From Penicillus capitatus (taxonomy: Eukaryota; Chlorophyta), in assembly GCA_965649825.1 (NCBI GenBank), contig OZ287698.1, positions 496,001 through 560,000 of the forward strand: a DNA stretch of 64,000 bases, given 5' to 3'. A program made the translations under genes and the position numbers. Shown piece by piece: positions 1-9,364 of this stretch; the first letter of the stretch is position 1; each line of letters opens with the position of its first letter. The notes under the pieces are model-generated. The model was not told the DNA's origin and ran no database searches. It saw nothing but the letters and a program-made list of their open reading frames with translations.

Positions 1-1
1 G

Positions 2-1581
2 TCGGATGTGCTGGAACTCGGTACGGCGAAGGACCCTCTGCAGTCGTGGGAAATGGAACCCTTTGCTCAGCTCATCCTATGTCAATCCCCCTCTACCTTT
101 GCCATCCAAGTACACCACTCTTGTTTTCTATCTGCATAAGAACACAACGGATATCCGTTCTAGATCAAGGCGCGCTTGATGCGAGTGCTGCACGAACGCG
201 AACGGGGCAGGACGCGAGAGAGGTCGTTACTGATGTTGGAGAAGCTCGTGGACAGTGTTCGCGGAGACGACATCGCGACAGACCGTCTGGCGTTTGTGTT
301 CTGTGTTCGGATGCCGGGTATATTGCAACTCAGGAAGCAACTGGCAGGGCATTACGTTTCCTTTGGCATCGTCGCCTCTGCTCTCAGCATCTATGAAGAG
401 TTAGAGATGTGGGAAGAGCTTGTGTTCTGCTATCGTCTGCTCGAGAAGAAAGCCATTGCAGATGAAATCGTCACGTGTCGCCTGGAATCGGATCCACAGA
501 ATCCCAGTCTCCTGTGTACCTTGGCCGATCTGAGATCCGATCCAGATCTGCACGTAAAGGCGTGGACAGCATCAGAGCAATCCTACCCGCGTGCCCAACG
601 CTCGTTAGCACGGCTGGCGATGGAGAGGAAAGACTACAAAGCAGCATCGTCATCTTTCGAGCTCGCACTCAACATCAACAGCCTGCATCCCGATGCCTGG
701 TTCTCTTTAGGATACTGTTATCTGAAGTTGGATGACGATGCTAGTGCGCTGAGAGTAGGCCGCCATTTCTTGCCTCGCAATCATGGCGTTACATGTACAG
801 GCATTTACGTGGTGTGCCCAGCTCGAGCCAGAGAATGGCGAGGCGTGGAATAACTTGGCCGCTCTGTGGATGCGGCAAGAGAAACCTGAACGGGCCCTTT
901 GGGCACTAAAAGAAGCTGTCAAATTCATGCACCGCAGCTGGGAGACATGGGAGAACTATGCCAAAGTGTGACCACGTCTGTTCTCTTCTCACTCTTATGC
1001 CGCATACTTAGGCAAGTCAAGAGTGTGGTGAATATGCTATGGCGATTCGTGGAATGACCAAGGTCTTCGAAATGAGCGACGGACAGCGACTGCAGGCGGA
1101 TCTCCTTACCTCGCTGATCGACGCCGTCCTGGATCTCCCTCAGCATTCCAGTCCACCAACAGCAGACACAGGCAAAGTGCTCAAACAGCTGGAAGCTTTT
1201 CTGCAGCGGGCGTCAAACGGATCTGGATGGCGATTTGAATTCTGGCTGCCCTTTGCTCGACTGCATGACCATCTCGATCAGCCATCTCTCGCCAAAGACT
1301 GCCTCACCAAGTGCTTTCGACATCTACAAGGCGCTGCCTGGAAATCCGATCCCTCTCAATTCGCCCTGCTCGTTCAGGTGATGACTGCCTTAATCGAGCA
1401 CACACAGGCTGAGGCATCCCAAAGAGACCTCGCTTCTCTTGCATTACAACTCAGAGGCATCGTCAAACAGGCAGAGCGGAACTACAGCGATACCGAAGAC
1501 ATGCATCAACTCCAGTCCCTTCAGTCTCGCCTCCTCCAGTTGACCAGAAAAGAAGGCCTTTCGGATTCTACAGCCCCTTAG
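2..1581 (+). CDS. TTC27: Tetratricopeptide repeat protein 27 (TTC27/Emw1), 5' end outside window
   Basis: This is the C-terminal ~477 residues of TTC27, a TPR-repeat scaffold protein found across eukaryotes. I place four exons at 2-109, 164-754, 801-965 and 1012-1581, joined by introns of 54, 46 and 46 bases, all phase 0. The reconstructed protein carries the family signatures ARAQRSLARLAM-type, LHPDAWFSLGYCYLKL and PENGEAWNNLAALWMRQ in the right order, so the TPR array (about residues 135-300 of the visible part) is intact. The start lies upstream of base 1. The stop at 1579-1581 overlaps the end of LSM2 on the other strand by 14 bases. The family assignment is from memory of TTC27 sequences; molecular function is poorly known in the family. 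Confidence 0.88.
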
Positions 1582-1849
1582 CCTCGCGCCGTGTGGCATC
1601 GTGCAGCAGCTCTTCGTCCACTTCTTCGGGCGAGAGATGCACGTAACGGATGACAGACCCACGGACAAAGCAGTTGTGTACAGATTTCATATGGGGATGC
1701 TTCTCTTCGTTCACGATACGAATGTTACTCAGTTTCACGTTAAGGAACTGATCCACCGAGACGAGGTTCCCCGTAATCGCGAGGTCGTTCTTCAGTTCAA
1801 CGGTGACCTCTTTTCCCACAAGGGTCTTGAAGAGACTAGGAAACAGCAT
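1568..1849 (-). CDS. LSM2: U6 snRNA-associated Sm-like protein LSm2
   Basis: A 93-residue, intron-free LSm2. It begins MLFPSLFKTLVGKEVTVELK and has Sm motif 1 (residues ~10-45, with DQFLNVKL) and Sm motif 2 with the FVRGSVIRYV signature. LSm2 is one subunit of the LSm2-8 ring that binds the 3' oligo-U of U6 snRNA in the nucleus and of the LSm1-7 ring that acts in cytoplasmic mRNA decapping. Length matches the family (about 95 residues). I use the ATG at 1849; the frame stays open further upstream but nothing homologous lies there. It converges on and overlaps TTC27, and diverges from the DMT transporter 57 bases away. A spliceosomal gene fits a genome with many short introns. Confidence 0.95.
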   Translation of the reverse strand: MLFPSLFKTLVGKEVTVELKNDLAITGNLVSVDQFLNVKLSNIRIVNEEKHPHMKSVHNCFVRGSVIRYVHLSPEEVDEELLHDATRREAKGL

Positions 1850-1906
1850 TTCTAGCGAACGAATGTACCAGCGAACGAACATACGCGTGCGGATTGCGAA
1901 GTGGTT
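1850..1906. promoter_or_regulatory. 57-base bidirectional promoter between LSM2 and DMT transporter
   Basis: The ATG of LSM2 (minus strand, 1849) and the first ATG of the DMT transporter (plus strand, 1907) are separated by only 57 bases. Both promoters and both 5' UTRs must fit here or overlap the neighbouring coding sequence. No TATA box is visible. The role is inferred from position. Confidence 0.5.
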
Positions 1907-2927
1907 ATGCCTCTTGAAGAGGACGCCGCCCTGCCTTTGCTGCACCCTTCACAGACCAGAGCCTGTCTATCGTGGAAGACGCTACATGAAGCTTATTGGA
2001 ATTCGGGATATGCCTGTCTCTGCACGACGCCCTTTCTGTTGTTTCTTGGCAATTTCACAGTAGCATCATTAACAAGGTCCTTGCCTGTGTTGGAAGTGGT
2101 GATGCTGCGATCGATGTTCGTTGCTGTTCTGGCGGTTCTTTACCAAACGTGGCAGAAAGGACGACCTCAGTTGGCACTGGGCAGCAAACCTGGGCTCGTC
2201 GTCTTACATACGATTGGTGCACTAGCAGCTAATATCACTGCCTTTGCTGCCATCTCTATGATACCTTTGGCCAATGCGCTGACCCTTATGTACGCAAACA
2301 TCGCCCTCACTGCCGTGCTCTGTTTCATCTTCGGCCTCGAAACTCTCAGGTCTGTATCCTCTCCACAACCGAACGCATCTGGACACGTGTGATAGGTGGT
2401 TTGCATCGGTGGGAATCGCTCTTTGCATTGCAGGCATCGTATTTGTTGTCCAACCGACGTTTTTCTTCTCTGTCAGTGATGAAGAAACTTCGTCGAATCG
2501 ACGGTTAGGAATCATTCTTGCTGTGCTGAATGGCATCCTTGGATCGCTTGTTCTCTTGTTGAAACGGGCCATCGGGACATCTGTCCGACCAGATGTCCTC
2601 CTGCTATACCCTATACTTTTTGTGATCTTCACTGCATTTGTATCTCTTGCCTGTCATGTACCAGAGAGTCCAGTCTATCGATTGGCATTGTGGCATTGGG
2701 GTCTGCTTGCGTTGGGCGGAATCGCCTCCTTTCTTGCAAGAGTGCTTCTCAATAGAGGCGTTGCACTGCTATCGGGCACTCTGGCTGCTATCTGTGCCAG
2801 TTTTCAAATGCTCTTTGCCCTTGTCTCCGATCTCCTGCTCATGAACGAGGCATTTTCACCAAACGTTCTCATCGGTACGGTGCTTATGTTGTCCGGTAGC
2901 GTTGCGACAATTCTTTCCATTCAATGA
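1907..2927 (+). CDS. EamA/DMT-superfamily membrane transporter (SLC35G-like)
   Basis: A 324-residue integral membrane protein of the drug/metabolite transporter superfamily, with about ten hydrophobic segments and two EamA halves (residues ~35-150 and ~160-320). Exons are 1907-2349 and 2396-2927; the 46-base intron restores the typical end of the first half, GLETLR joined to WFASVGIALCIAGIVF. The start is the ATG at 1907; an upstream GTG at 1901 is not used. EamA proteins move small metabolites or nucleotide-linked compounds; the substrate here cannot be read from the sequence. It shares a short promoter with LSM2 and its 3' end lies 36 bases from that of PEX2. Confidence 0.82.
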
Positions 2928-2963
2928 ATTTGTAAGAGAACGGACGGACAAATTCAAAGTTGA

Positions 2964-4214
2964 TCAGCGTAGTCGTTTAATAGAGTGAACATCTCTCTCA
3001 CATCGCAGACAACGAAATGTACGGAATTTACCTGTTGCACAGAGACGGCTTGCAATACAGTAATAGCAGTAAGCATGTCCACAAGGGACACAGACATAGG
3101 GATTCTCTATATTCGGCCGCAGGCAGGCTGGACAGCAACGATCTCCGGAATGCAGCACTCTCCCTGAGGGCAGAGATCTGAGAGGCATCTGGGAGATGCA
3201 GAGTGAGTGACCTGGATGTGTGAAGAGAAACCCGAATCGCGTTAAGGCATTCGAGGCCGTATGCGTTTTTAGCAGAGACATCAGCAGCAGAAGCATATCG
3301 CAGATTTGGTGCCATATCAGACCACGGTTAATGAGATCCCGTTCCATTTCGCGACCCAATGTCTGGCCTTCTACGGAACGGCACACCACTCGACTCAACC
3401 GTTCGGCCAATCCTCTTCAACACACAAGCCGGAGAATAAACAGACGTGTGGCGGAGAAGGTCTGATGGGGTACATGTATCTCCCGGTGGTGAGGAAGTGA
3501 AGAGAATTGAGCAAAGAGAGACAGGTATAGCCACATTGACAGAGCCACTCCATCTTCTCCCCTCTCGCTGTACGGTCATCCCTGCAAACAGCGATCGATG
3601 GACTCAGACCATCCATCCATGCAAGGCGCTGCTACGGCAGTTGATGGATGTCTCCTCGAATGGACTTTGAGAACTTGGCAAAGAAGTAGGGGACCAAAAT
3701 GGAACAGGCAAAGAGACAGGCCTTCTGCATCTGCGAGATCTCTTCGCCCTAGACCCATCCCCATCCCGTCCCTGATGTGACAGCGATGGTCTCACTTGCA
3801 GATTGGTGTAGTGAAGGTTGAGGAGGGCTTGACCTGGAGTCGGTCTATTACGTCCGACGGTGAAGAAGAACACCTTTACCACACATGATCATCACTCATC
3901 GTGTCGGATCCCTGCATCCTATCGTGCACCATCGACTTGAGCAGCGCCTTCACCTCGTCGGCAATGTACTGCACGTCCATGTGGCTCGAAAAAACAGTGG
4001 CGATGCGACCAAAGATGTCATTTTCGCAGACAGTGTCCAGAGCAACGGCATCCCATTGCAACGCCCTCGGTGCACTGTTCAGCAACAACAGGCAGTACGT
4101 CACCTGAGAGACTCTGTGGGCGTACTACGGCGTAGTGTTCTGCAGGACGGTATTTCGCGTTTGGAGGAGAGCCAGTGCCAAGGCACGTTGTCGTTTGTCC
4201 GGATCCATCGCCAT
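2964..4214 (-). CDS. PEX2: Peroxisome biogenesis factor 2 (PEX2), RING E3 ubiquitin ligase
   Basis: A 332-residue peroxin assembled from six exons (minus strand: 4214-4129, 4074-3883, 3844-3796, 3748-3636, 3581-3474, 3414-2964; total 999 bases, frame closed). The PEX2 hallmark TPGQALLNLHYTN falls at about residue 95-107, membrane-spanning segments follow, and a C-terminal RING (CPACLRPN...CGHAYCYYC...CLRCERDVHSIKRL) ends the protein like other PEX2 proteins. With PEX10 and PEX12 it forms the ligase in the peroxisomal membrane that ubiquitinates the import receptor PEX5. The second intron (3845-3882, 38 bases) and the N-terminal exon are the least certain parts. An AKL-tailed ligase lies 1.4 kb upstream on the same strand, which suggests matrix import is active. 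Confidence 0.85.
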
Positions 4215-4562
4215 GGCGCCACGGATGCAATGACGCAGGAGATGTCGCTTAACGGATTTGCGATACTGTCATATCTCCGACGCATCATTCGGATGGACAC
4301 ATGTCTTGTCCAAACAGCCGTCCTCGACAAACAGAACAGCGTGAGCCATCCCGAACACGATAGATCCATCCATATATCCACGTTAAAGAGCCTGCCCACT
4401 TTAAAGGCGCTGTCACCACAGCTTTATTGTCATACAGGCAGAAGAATAGACACCTGATTGGCATTGGACATACACGGTGCACAGCGCATGCGATTTCAAC
4501 AAGGCAGCGCATGAGAGAAAGTGTGATAAGTGTGATGTTGAAGAGAGAGAGCAAAAGTTGTT
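4215..4562. other. Intergenic stretch between PEX2 and the transporter gene
   Basis: About 350 bases upstream of PEX2 and downstream of the transporter on the same strand. It should hold the PEX2 promoter and the transporter 3' UTR. Short open frames here show no family resemblance and I see no repeat or RNA gene. Confidence 0.4.
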
Positions 4563-5600
4563 TCATTTTTTCTCCATGGCCTTGGCCCGAACGAAGATGA
4601 CGCCTGCACACAGACCAACCAGCACGCTCAGTACATTCACCGCCGTGGTTTTCACGCGGAAGACCAGCCATCCCAGAATAGCCGTTGGAATTTTGTTCAG
4701 CGATCCTGTCATGACGAACGTTGTCGATGTCGTGGCTCCCATAAAACGAAGACTCGAATAGCTCACGGCAAATCCCACAAACCCGCTCATGAAGAGCGCG
4801 ATCAGAAACCATGGATTGTGGATGGCTGGCTGAGACCAAATGATCTGCGATTCGCCCACAGTGACGATCAGCATGAGCAGCCAAGGTAGACCCAGGAGAT
4901 GATTATAGTAGACTTTGGTAATGTCTGACATTCCTTTCTTGGATGTCACATCGTCCACTCTATTGAGGACGTTTTTCAGGTAGAGAGCATAGGCAGCCGT
5001 TACTGCACAGTTGAGGAGCTGCCATGTGTAACCGACAGGATGAAAAGAGAGATCCGTCATGCTTCCCACCACGGCCGAAAGGGCCATCAATGCCAGCGAC
5101 ATCCAGACACCCAGGACGTAATGCTTGCCGAAGAAATACATGTCTCCCAAGATCGTCAAGAGATTCGTGAGGTTTTTGAGCAATGTCACCATCGGGACCT
5201 GCAATGTCTTGAGTGCATAGAAACCGGTGCCGATCATGGCAACGAAGAGACAGTTCACAGGCCACCAGATCTTGACGATGCGCCAGTCTAGTGCATCGCG
5301 CTGTACGATATTGAACTGTCCAGCGATGTCGATCAGCAGCACGGTCATCATAAACTGGCACAGAAGCAGAGCATTGGGGGCATCGAATTCGAATGACGAG
5401 GCCAGGAGTTTGTTTGTGAGAATCATGCTGAAGGAACAGATGCAGTAAGCGATGCCTGATGTCAGCTCCGACACTTTGTGCTTGTTTGCGTAGTTGTTGC
5501 TTTTGGGAGAAAAGGTCAATGCGTCGAAGGGCTTCACGGGGACGACCTGTGTCTCGCTTTCGACCTCAACGCGCAGAGATTGCCCCGTTTCGGCAATCAT
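4563..5600 (-). CDS. Nucleotide-sugar transporter, GDP-mannose type (copy 1)
   Basis: An intron-free 345-residue membrane protein with about ten hydrophobic spans, of the VRG4/GONST/SLC35D branch of the DMT superfamily. The nucleotide-sugar motifs VTLLKNLTNLL (middle) and GSLNKIPTAILGW (near the C-terminus, the GALNK-type GDP-mannose motif) are present. Such antiporters carry GDP-mannose, or a related GDP-sugar, into the Golgi lumen in exchange for GMP. The start is the ATG at 5600; the frame runs upstream but only through non-ATG codons. Its start lies just 29 bases from the stop of the upstream ligase on the same strand. A paralog of exactly the same length lies at 9365-10402 on the other strand. 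Confidence 0.88.
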   Translation of the reverse strand: MIAETGQSLRVEVESETQVVPVKPFDALTFSPKSNNYANKHKVSELTSGIAYCICSFSMILTNKLLASSFEFDAPNALLLCQFMMTVLLIDIAGQFNIVQRDALDWRIVKIWWPVNCLFVAMIGTGFYALKTLQVPMVTLLKNLTNLLTILGDMYFFGKHYVLGVWMSLALMALSAVVGSMTDLSFHPVGYTWQLLNCAVTAAYALYLKNVLNRVDDVTSKKGMSDITKVYYNHLLGLPWLLMLIVTVGESQIIWSQPAIHNPWFLIALFMSGFVGFAVSYSSLRFMGATTSTTFVMTGSLNKIPTAILGWLVFRVKTTAVNVLSVLVGLCAGVIFVRAKAMEKK

Positions 5601-5629
5601 TTTAGTGTCTCGGGTGCTTTTCAATGCCG

Positions 5630-7359
5630 CTACAGTTTAGCTCGAGCGTCGGTTTGAACAACAACAGATTCGGATGATGTGACGTGACGCACCGTGCGAC
5701 GAATGGCCTCGCGTTGGAGTTTACCCGACGCCAAACGCGGCAAAGGACTTCGTTGCGCCACAAAGATCTTGGGAACTTTGAAATGCGTCAGGCCATGGTC
5801 TCGGCAGTACTGCTGCAGCTCAGCAGGTGAGAGACAATGTGATGGAGAGGAGAGTGCCGAGAGGTCGATTGGAGATGACGATGTCCAGTGGATATCGCCC
5901 TTCAGTACGATATTGGCACAGAGAACTTCGCCGAAACGCATGTCTGGAATGCCAACGACGGCGACGTCCACGATGGCGGGATGCTCGATGAGCAACGTTT
6001 CGATTTCGGTGGGGTAGATATTCTCGCCGCCACTCTTGATCATCTCTTTGAGTCTCCCGCGCAAAATGAGCGCACCGTCGGCATCGAAGCATCCCACATC
6101 GCCAGTTCTGAACCATCCTTGCTCGCCGAATGCATCGGCGGTGGCTTTCGCATCGTTCCAATATCCGATCGTGAGATGCGGGCCCTTTGCCAAGATCTCT
6201 CCAGCTGAACAAACACACCGTATACACTCCTCACACTTCATATATTGAAACGGAAGGTGTGACTTATGGGGTCGAGTTTGAGGGATGTGCCGGGAATGCG
6301 GAATCCAGCGACGAGGTGGGTAAGGTGGAGTCTGGATGAAGAGATGGGACCGTAGTATGTCAGAGAGGATGACGCTTCTGTCATGCCATAGGCGGTATAG
6401 ACAGCAGCATTCGGAAACATCATCCCAATCCACATGCTCTGTTCACACATTCTCACTCTTTAGCCTTCTCTTATCTCTCTCACTTGTTGCCTATTGAGAC
6501 TCCCACCACCGATCAGCAGCTTTTGCACAGAAGGAAAAAACAAGGGACGGCCGTGCTGCGTGGCTAGATCCGTTATCATGGCAGGAACGGCGATGAGACA
6601 CGAGACGAAGTGTCTGGAGATGAGCGATGCCGCCTTCACTGAGCGAAACCTCTTCATCATGACATGCCGTGCGCCGACGGTCATCATGGACAGTGCAGAC
6701 ACGAGCCCGCCCACGTGGAAGAGTGGAGCCGTGTGGAGATACACATCTTCATAAGCATAATGACACAAAGCGATCTTGTAGAGGAATTGAAAAGACAGAG
6801 AGCGATGTGTGAGCATCACACCCTTCGGCGCTCCAGTGCTGCCAGATGTAAAACAGATGACAGCCATATCTTTGGGAGCCCGACGACAGGGCACCTCTCC
6901 TTTACGTGCATCTGAGATCAATGTTTCGGTACAGAACCTTCCGGCGATCGCTTCTCCGCAGCTTCCGATCACCACCGAGGTGCAGGACACCGTGTTCAGG
7001 AGGATCTCATGTGCAAGGCTAGATGCCTCATCGTCAAAGAACAGCGCATCAGCCGACACACTTTGCAGCGCCTTCGTTGCCTCTGCGCCACTCCATCGAG
7101 TATGGATCGGGACCAGAATCCATCCGTTCCATGCACACGCCAACATAACCTCTATTCCCTCGATCGTCGTATCACTCAACAGAGCGACCCGTGCTCCGAC
7201 ACTGAGTTCAAGAGTGTGACGCAGCGATGCCGCCAGGGTCATGACACGTTGCCGAAATACACATGCCGTTCGATGGTTCCCCGCATCACTGATCGCAAGA
7301 ACACGGTCGACGTCGTGAAGCCACGTCGCCTGTGATAAGAAATCGCAGATGTGCGCCAT
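5630..7359 (-). CDS. AAE14: o-Succinylbenzoyl-CoA ligase-like acyl-activating enzyme (AAE14/MenE type), peroxisomal AKL tail
   Basis: A 541-residue AMP-forming ligase in three exons (7359-6484, 6438-6264, 6204-5630; introns of 45 and 59 bases). The P-loop-like motif ICFTSGSTGAPKGVMLTH, the A5 motif AYGMTEASSSLT, and the A7/A8 region GWFRTGDVG and GRLKEMIKSGGENIYPTEIE are intact. Throughout it resembles plant AAE14, for example YLHTAPLFHVGGL and FKVPKIF near the end. AAE14/MenE activates o-succinylbenzoate with ATP and CoA in phylloquinone synthesis. The chain starts MAHICDFLSQ directly at the homologous region, so there is no room for a transit peptide, and it ends RAKL, a PTS1-type signal. 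Specificity versus other short acyl-CoA ligases is inferred from resemblance. Confidence 0.83.
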
Positions 7360-7445
7360 TGCGTCATCGCTGATGTCGAAATTGAAGGCATTACAGCGAA
7401 AGCATCGTCGTATTCGTCATAGGCTACGCAAACCCCTGTGCCACG
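7360..7445. promoter_or_regulatory. 86-base divergent promoter, AAE14-like gene and VTI1
   Basis: The start codons of the AAE14-like ligase (7359, minus) and VTI1 (7446, plus) face away from each other across 86 bases, so the two genes must share or interleave their promoters. No clear box is visible. Confidence 0.5.
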
Positions 7446-8728
7446 ATGGAAGATCAATTGACACTTTTTAATCAGTATGAGAGCGAGTACTGCAACAAGT
7501 CCACAGACGTTGCCCGCAAGATTGACGGTCTATCATCCCTCGTCGGCGGTACGTCACATCTCTTCTCCCGCTACTCAACCTTGTTTGTACGTTCGGGTAG
7601 ATTCGCGACGCCGCAAAGTCTCGGAGCTTGAGTATGAGATACGGGAGGCGGAACAGATTGTATGTTCGTTCGGGAGATTTCATGACAATGGAGTGAAGAT
7701 GCTGCTGTAGATTAAACGCATGGAAATGGAGGCACGTAGCTTTGCTCCAGACAAGTCCCAGCAAGTTCTTGGCAAGATACGCGACTACAAGAGTGATCTA
7801 CAAGGACTGAAGGACTCCCTCAAAGGTGCCTCCCGGGCGCCAGCTTCTTCCGGACAGAGTGCCCGCAAAGACATGGTAAGCGTGCGCGTATCGGCGATCA
7901 CTCTTCTCAAAGACACCTGTCACATCATCCCAGGGACTTGGATCGGATTACTACTCCACCACCTCTTCACAAAGAGACACGATGCTGCGTGTGACGGAAC
8001 AGGCGAATCGCTCAAAGGAACGACTGCAGTACGGCAGACAGCAGCTCGCCGAAACAGAGGTATGCCTTCGATAAGACATATACGCGTTAGATACGCGGGT
8101 AGATAGACGCTTGCATTTTTGTTTGTTCGCTGGGCGATGATTGGGAATGCGATGCCCTGGTGTTGTTTGCATCTATCGTGTCTGCTTGATCTTTGGGTGT
8201 GGTAGGCGATGGGCGCAAGTGTTTTGGAAGAACTGTCACGTCAACGCTCTTCCTTACATCGATCCACCGCTAAACTACAGGACGCTCACGAGAGTGTCAA
8301 AGACTCACAAAACACTCTTTCTCGAATGGCCAAACGATCCAAATGGTTTTTCTGGCCATGATAAACCTGCCCTCTTATCCTTTCTGCTTTCCATTTCATT
8401 GTCCCGCATTTCGTACCGCAACCAACACCCATTAGAAAACGCTGTTTCTGAGATTCTTTGAATGTGGGGTCCTGTATACGTTGCGAGGCACACGTGCTGT
8501 GTGTAGGATATCGGTGTGAGTATTCTGCAAGATCTTTCGCGTCAGAGAGAGACGATCGTCCGTGCAACGGATACACTTCATGGAGCAGGTGAGAACGTTG
8601 GCGCCGCTCGGAAGATTCTGGGATCCATGAGTCGCCGGATCACAACAAACAAGATCACGTTGGCCATCATTGCTCTCTTTCTTCTTGTAGCCATCATCCT
8701 CGTCATTTATTTTAAGATTGCCAATTAA
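7446..8728 (+). CDS. VTI1: Qb-SNARE VTI1 (vesicle transport, Golgi/endosome)
   Basis: VTI1-type SNARE. Exons 7446-7548, 7601-7659, 7711-7875, 7934-8059 and last exon 8507-8728 give 224 residues. The N-terminal three-helix region has RMEMEARSF and KIRDYKSDL, typical of VTI1; the SNARE motif runs from exon 4 (MLRVTEQANRSKERL) into the last exon (SILQDLSRQRETI), followed by a C-terminal membrane anchor (LAIIALFLLVAIILVIYF). VTI1 acts in fusion of vesicles at Golgi and endosomes or vacuole. Between exon 4 and this last exon lies a second, alternative last exon (8206-8361) in the same phase that also encodes the second half of the SNARE motif but stops before any anchor. The gene diverges from the ligase and converges on a WW-domain gene. 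Confidence 0.88.
8206..8361 (+). other. VTI1: Alternative last exon of VTI1, SNARE half without membrane anchor
   Basis: This 156-base open exon is preceded by an acceptor (..gtgtggtag at 8205) and starts in phase 0, exactly as the anchored last exon at 8507 does. It encodes 51 residues aligned with that exon: AMGASVLEELSRQRSSLHRS here, DIGVSILQDLSRQRETIVRA there. It then ends KRSKWFFWP and stop. Spliced to exon 4 (donor at 8060) it gives a 202-residue soluble form. Whether it is used is not known; a stop codon inside it means it cannot be an internal exon. Confidence 0.6.
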
Positions 8729-8787
8729 CAACGACAGCTGTATCACACCACATCGCTTACAATAATGTCCAGTAAAGTGAAAGAATT

Positions 8788-9163
8788 TTAAAGAATCTTG
8801 TGGACGACGGATAGCACGAGGCCGAAGCCAAATCCAATGGTCCCCATTTGAAAGAGCTCGATCGTCCGCGATGAGAGAAGCGAGCTGCTCCCCGAGGGAG
8901 AAGGCGGACAAGGAGCATCTAAGGGCGTCGTCTCATCTGTGCAGAGAATTGTTAAAGTGTGAGATTTTGGTGGCAGAAGAGTGACTTGTTGCTTGATTCC
9001 AGTAGTAACCTCTGCCGCTCTTTTCCTCGCGGACAAGTGTCCAGTCTCCGAGGCTACGCTGCGGCGTTAGCTGTGACTTCCACGCTGCTTCCGACCCTCG
9101 TCCAAAGGACCGCAGGGCAACGGACGTTTCTCTCAGCAGCGTGGCGGAACGAAGCGACTGCAT
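8788..9163 (-). CDS. Small WW-domain protein with C-terminal membrane anchor
   Basis: A 108-residue protein in two exons (9163-8986 and 8936-8788; 49-base intron). After splicing, residues ~35-65 read GDWTLVREEKSGRGYYWNQ followed by ATNETTPLDAP, a WW-like domain with the first Trp, the aromatic pair and the Asn-x-x-Thr turn; the second Trp is replaced by Leu. The C-terminus (FQMGTIGFGFGLVLSVVH) is a single hydrophobic segment, so this looks tail-anchored. WW domains bind proline-rich partners. Partner and membrane are unknown. I chose the ATG at 9163; an additional upstream exon is possible because an acceptor-like site lies just before it. Its 3' end converges on VTI1 with a 59-base gap. Confidence 0.6.
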
Positions 9164-9364
9164 CGATGGCGTCTGTGAACAATAAAGAATCGTGAGATCG
9201 AGAATCGATCTGAAAACGCTAACACAGCAGAAAAGCTCTATCGTACGACACACTCAAACGCATCCACCGCGTCCTTTATTGACAGCCATGATGTGACAAA
9301 CGCATCGATAGCTGACGACACGAACACCAAGCAGAACCTGCCCGAAGACCACGCCATCGGAGAC

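Noticed and set aside
471-735. ORFs on both strands within TTC27
   Set aside because: They are shadow frames of the TPR exon; the spliced TTC27 frame explains the sequence.
5601-5624. Longer transporter copy 1 starting at TTG 5624
   Set aside because: Non-ATG start would overlap the ligase 3' flank; the ATG at 5600 gives the same length as the paralog (345 residues).
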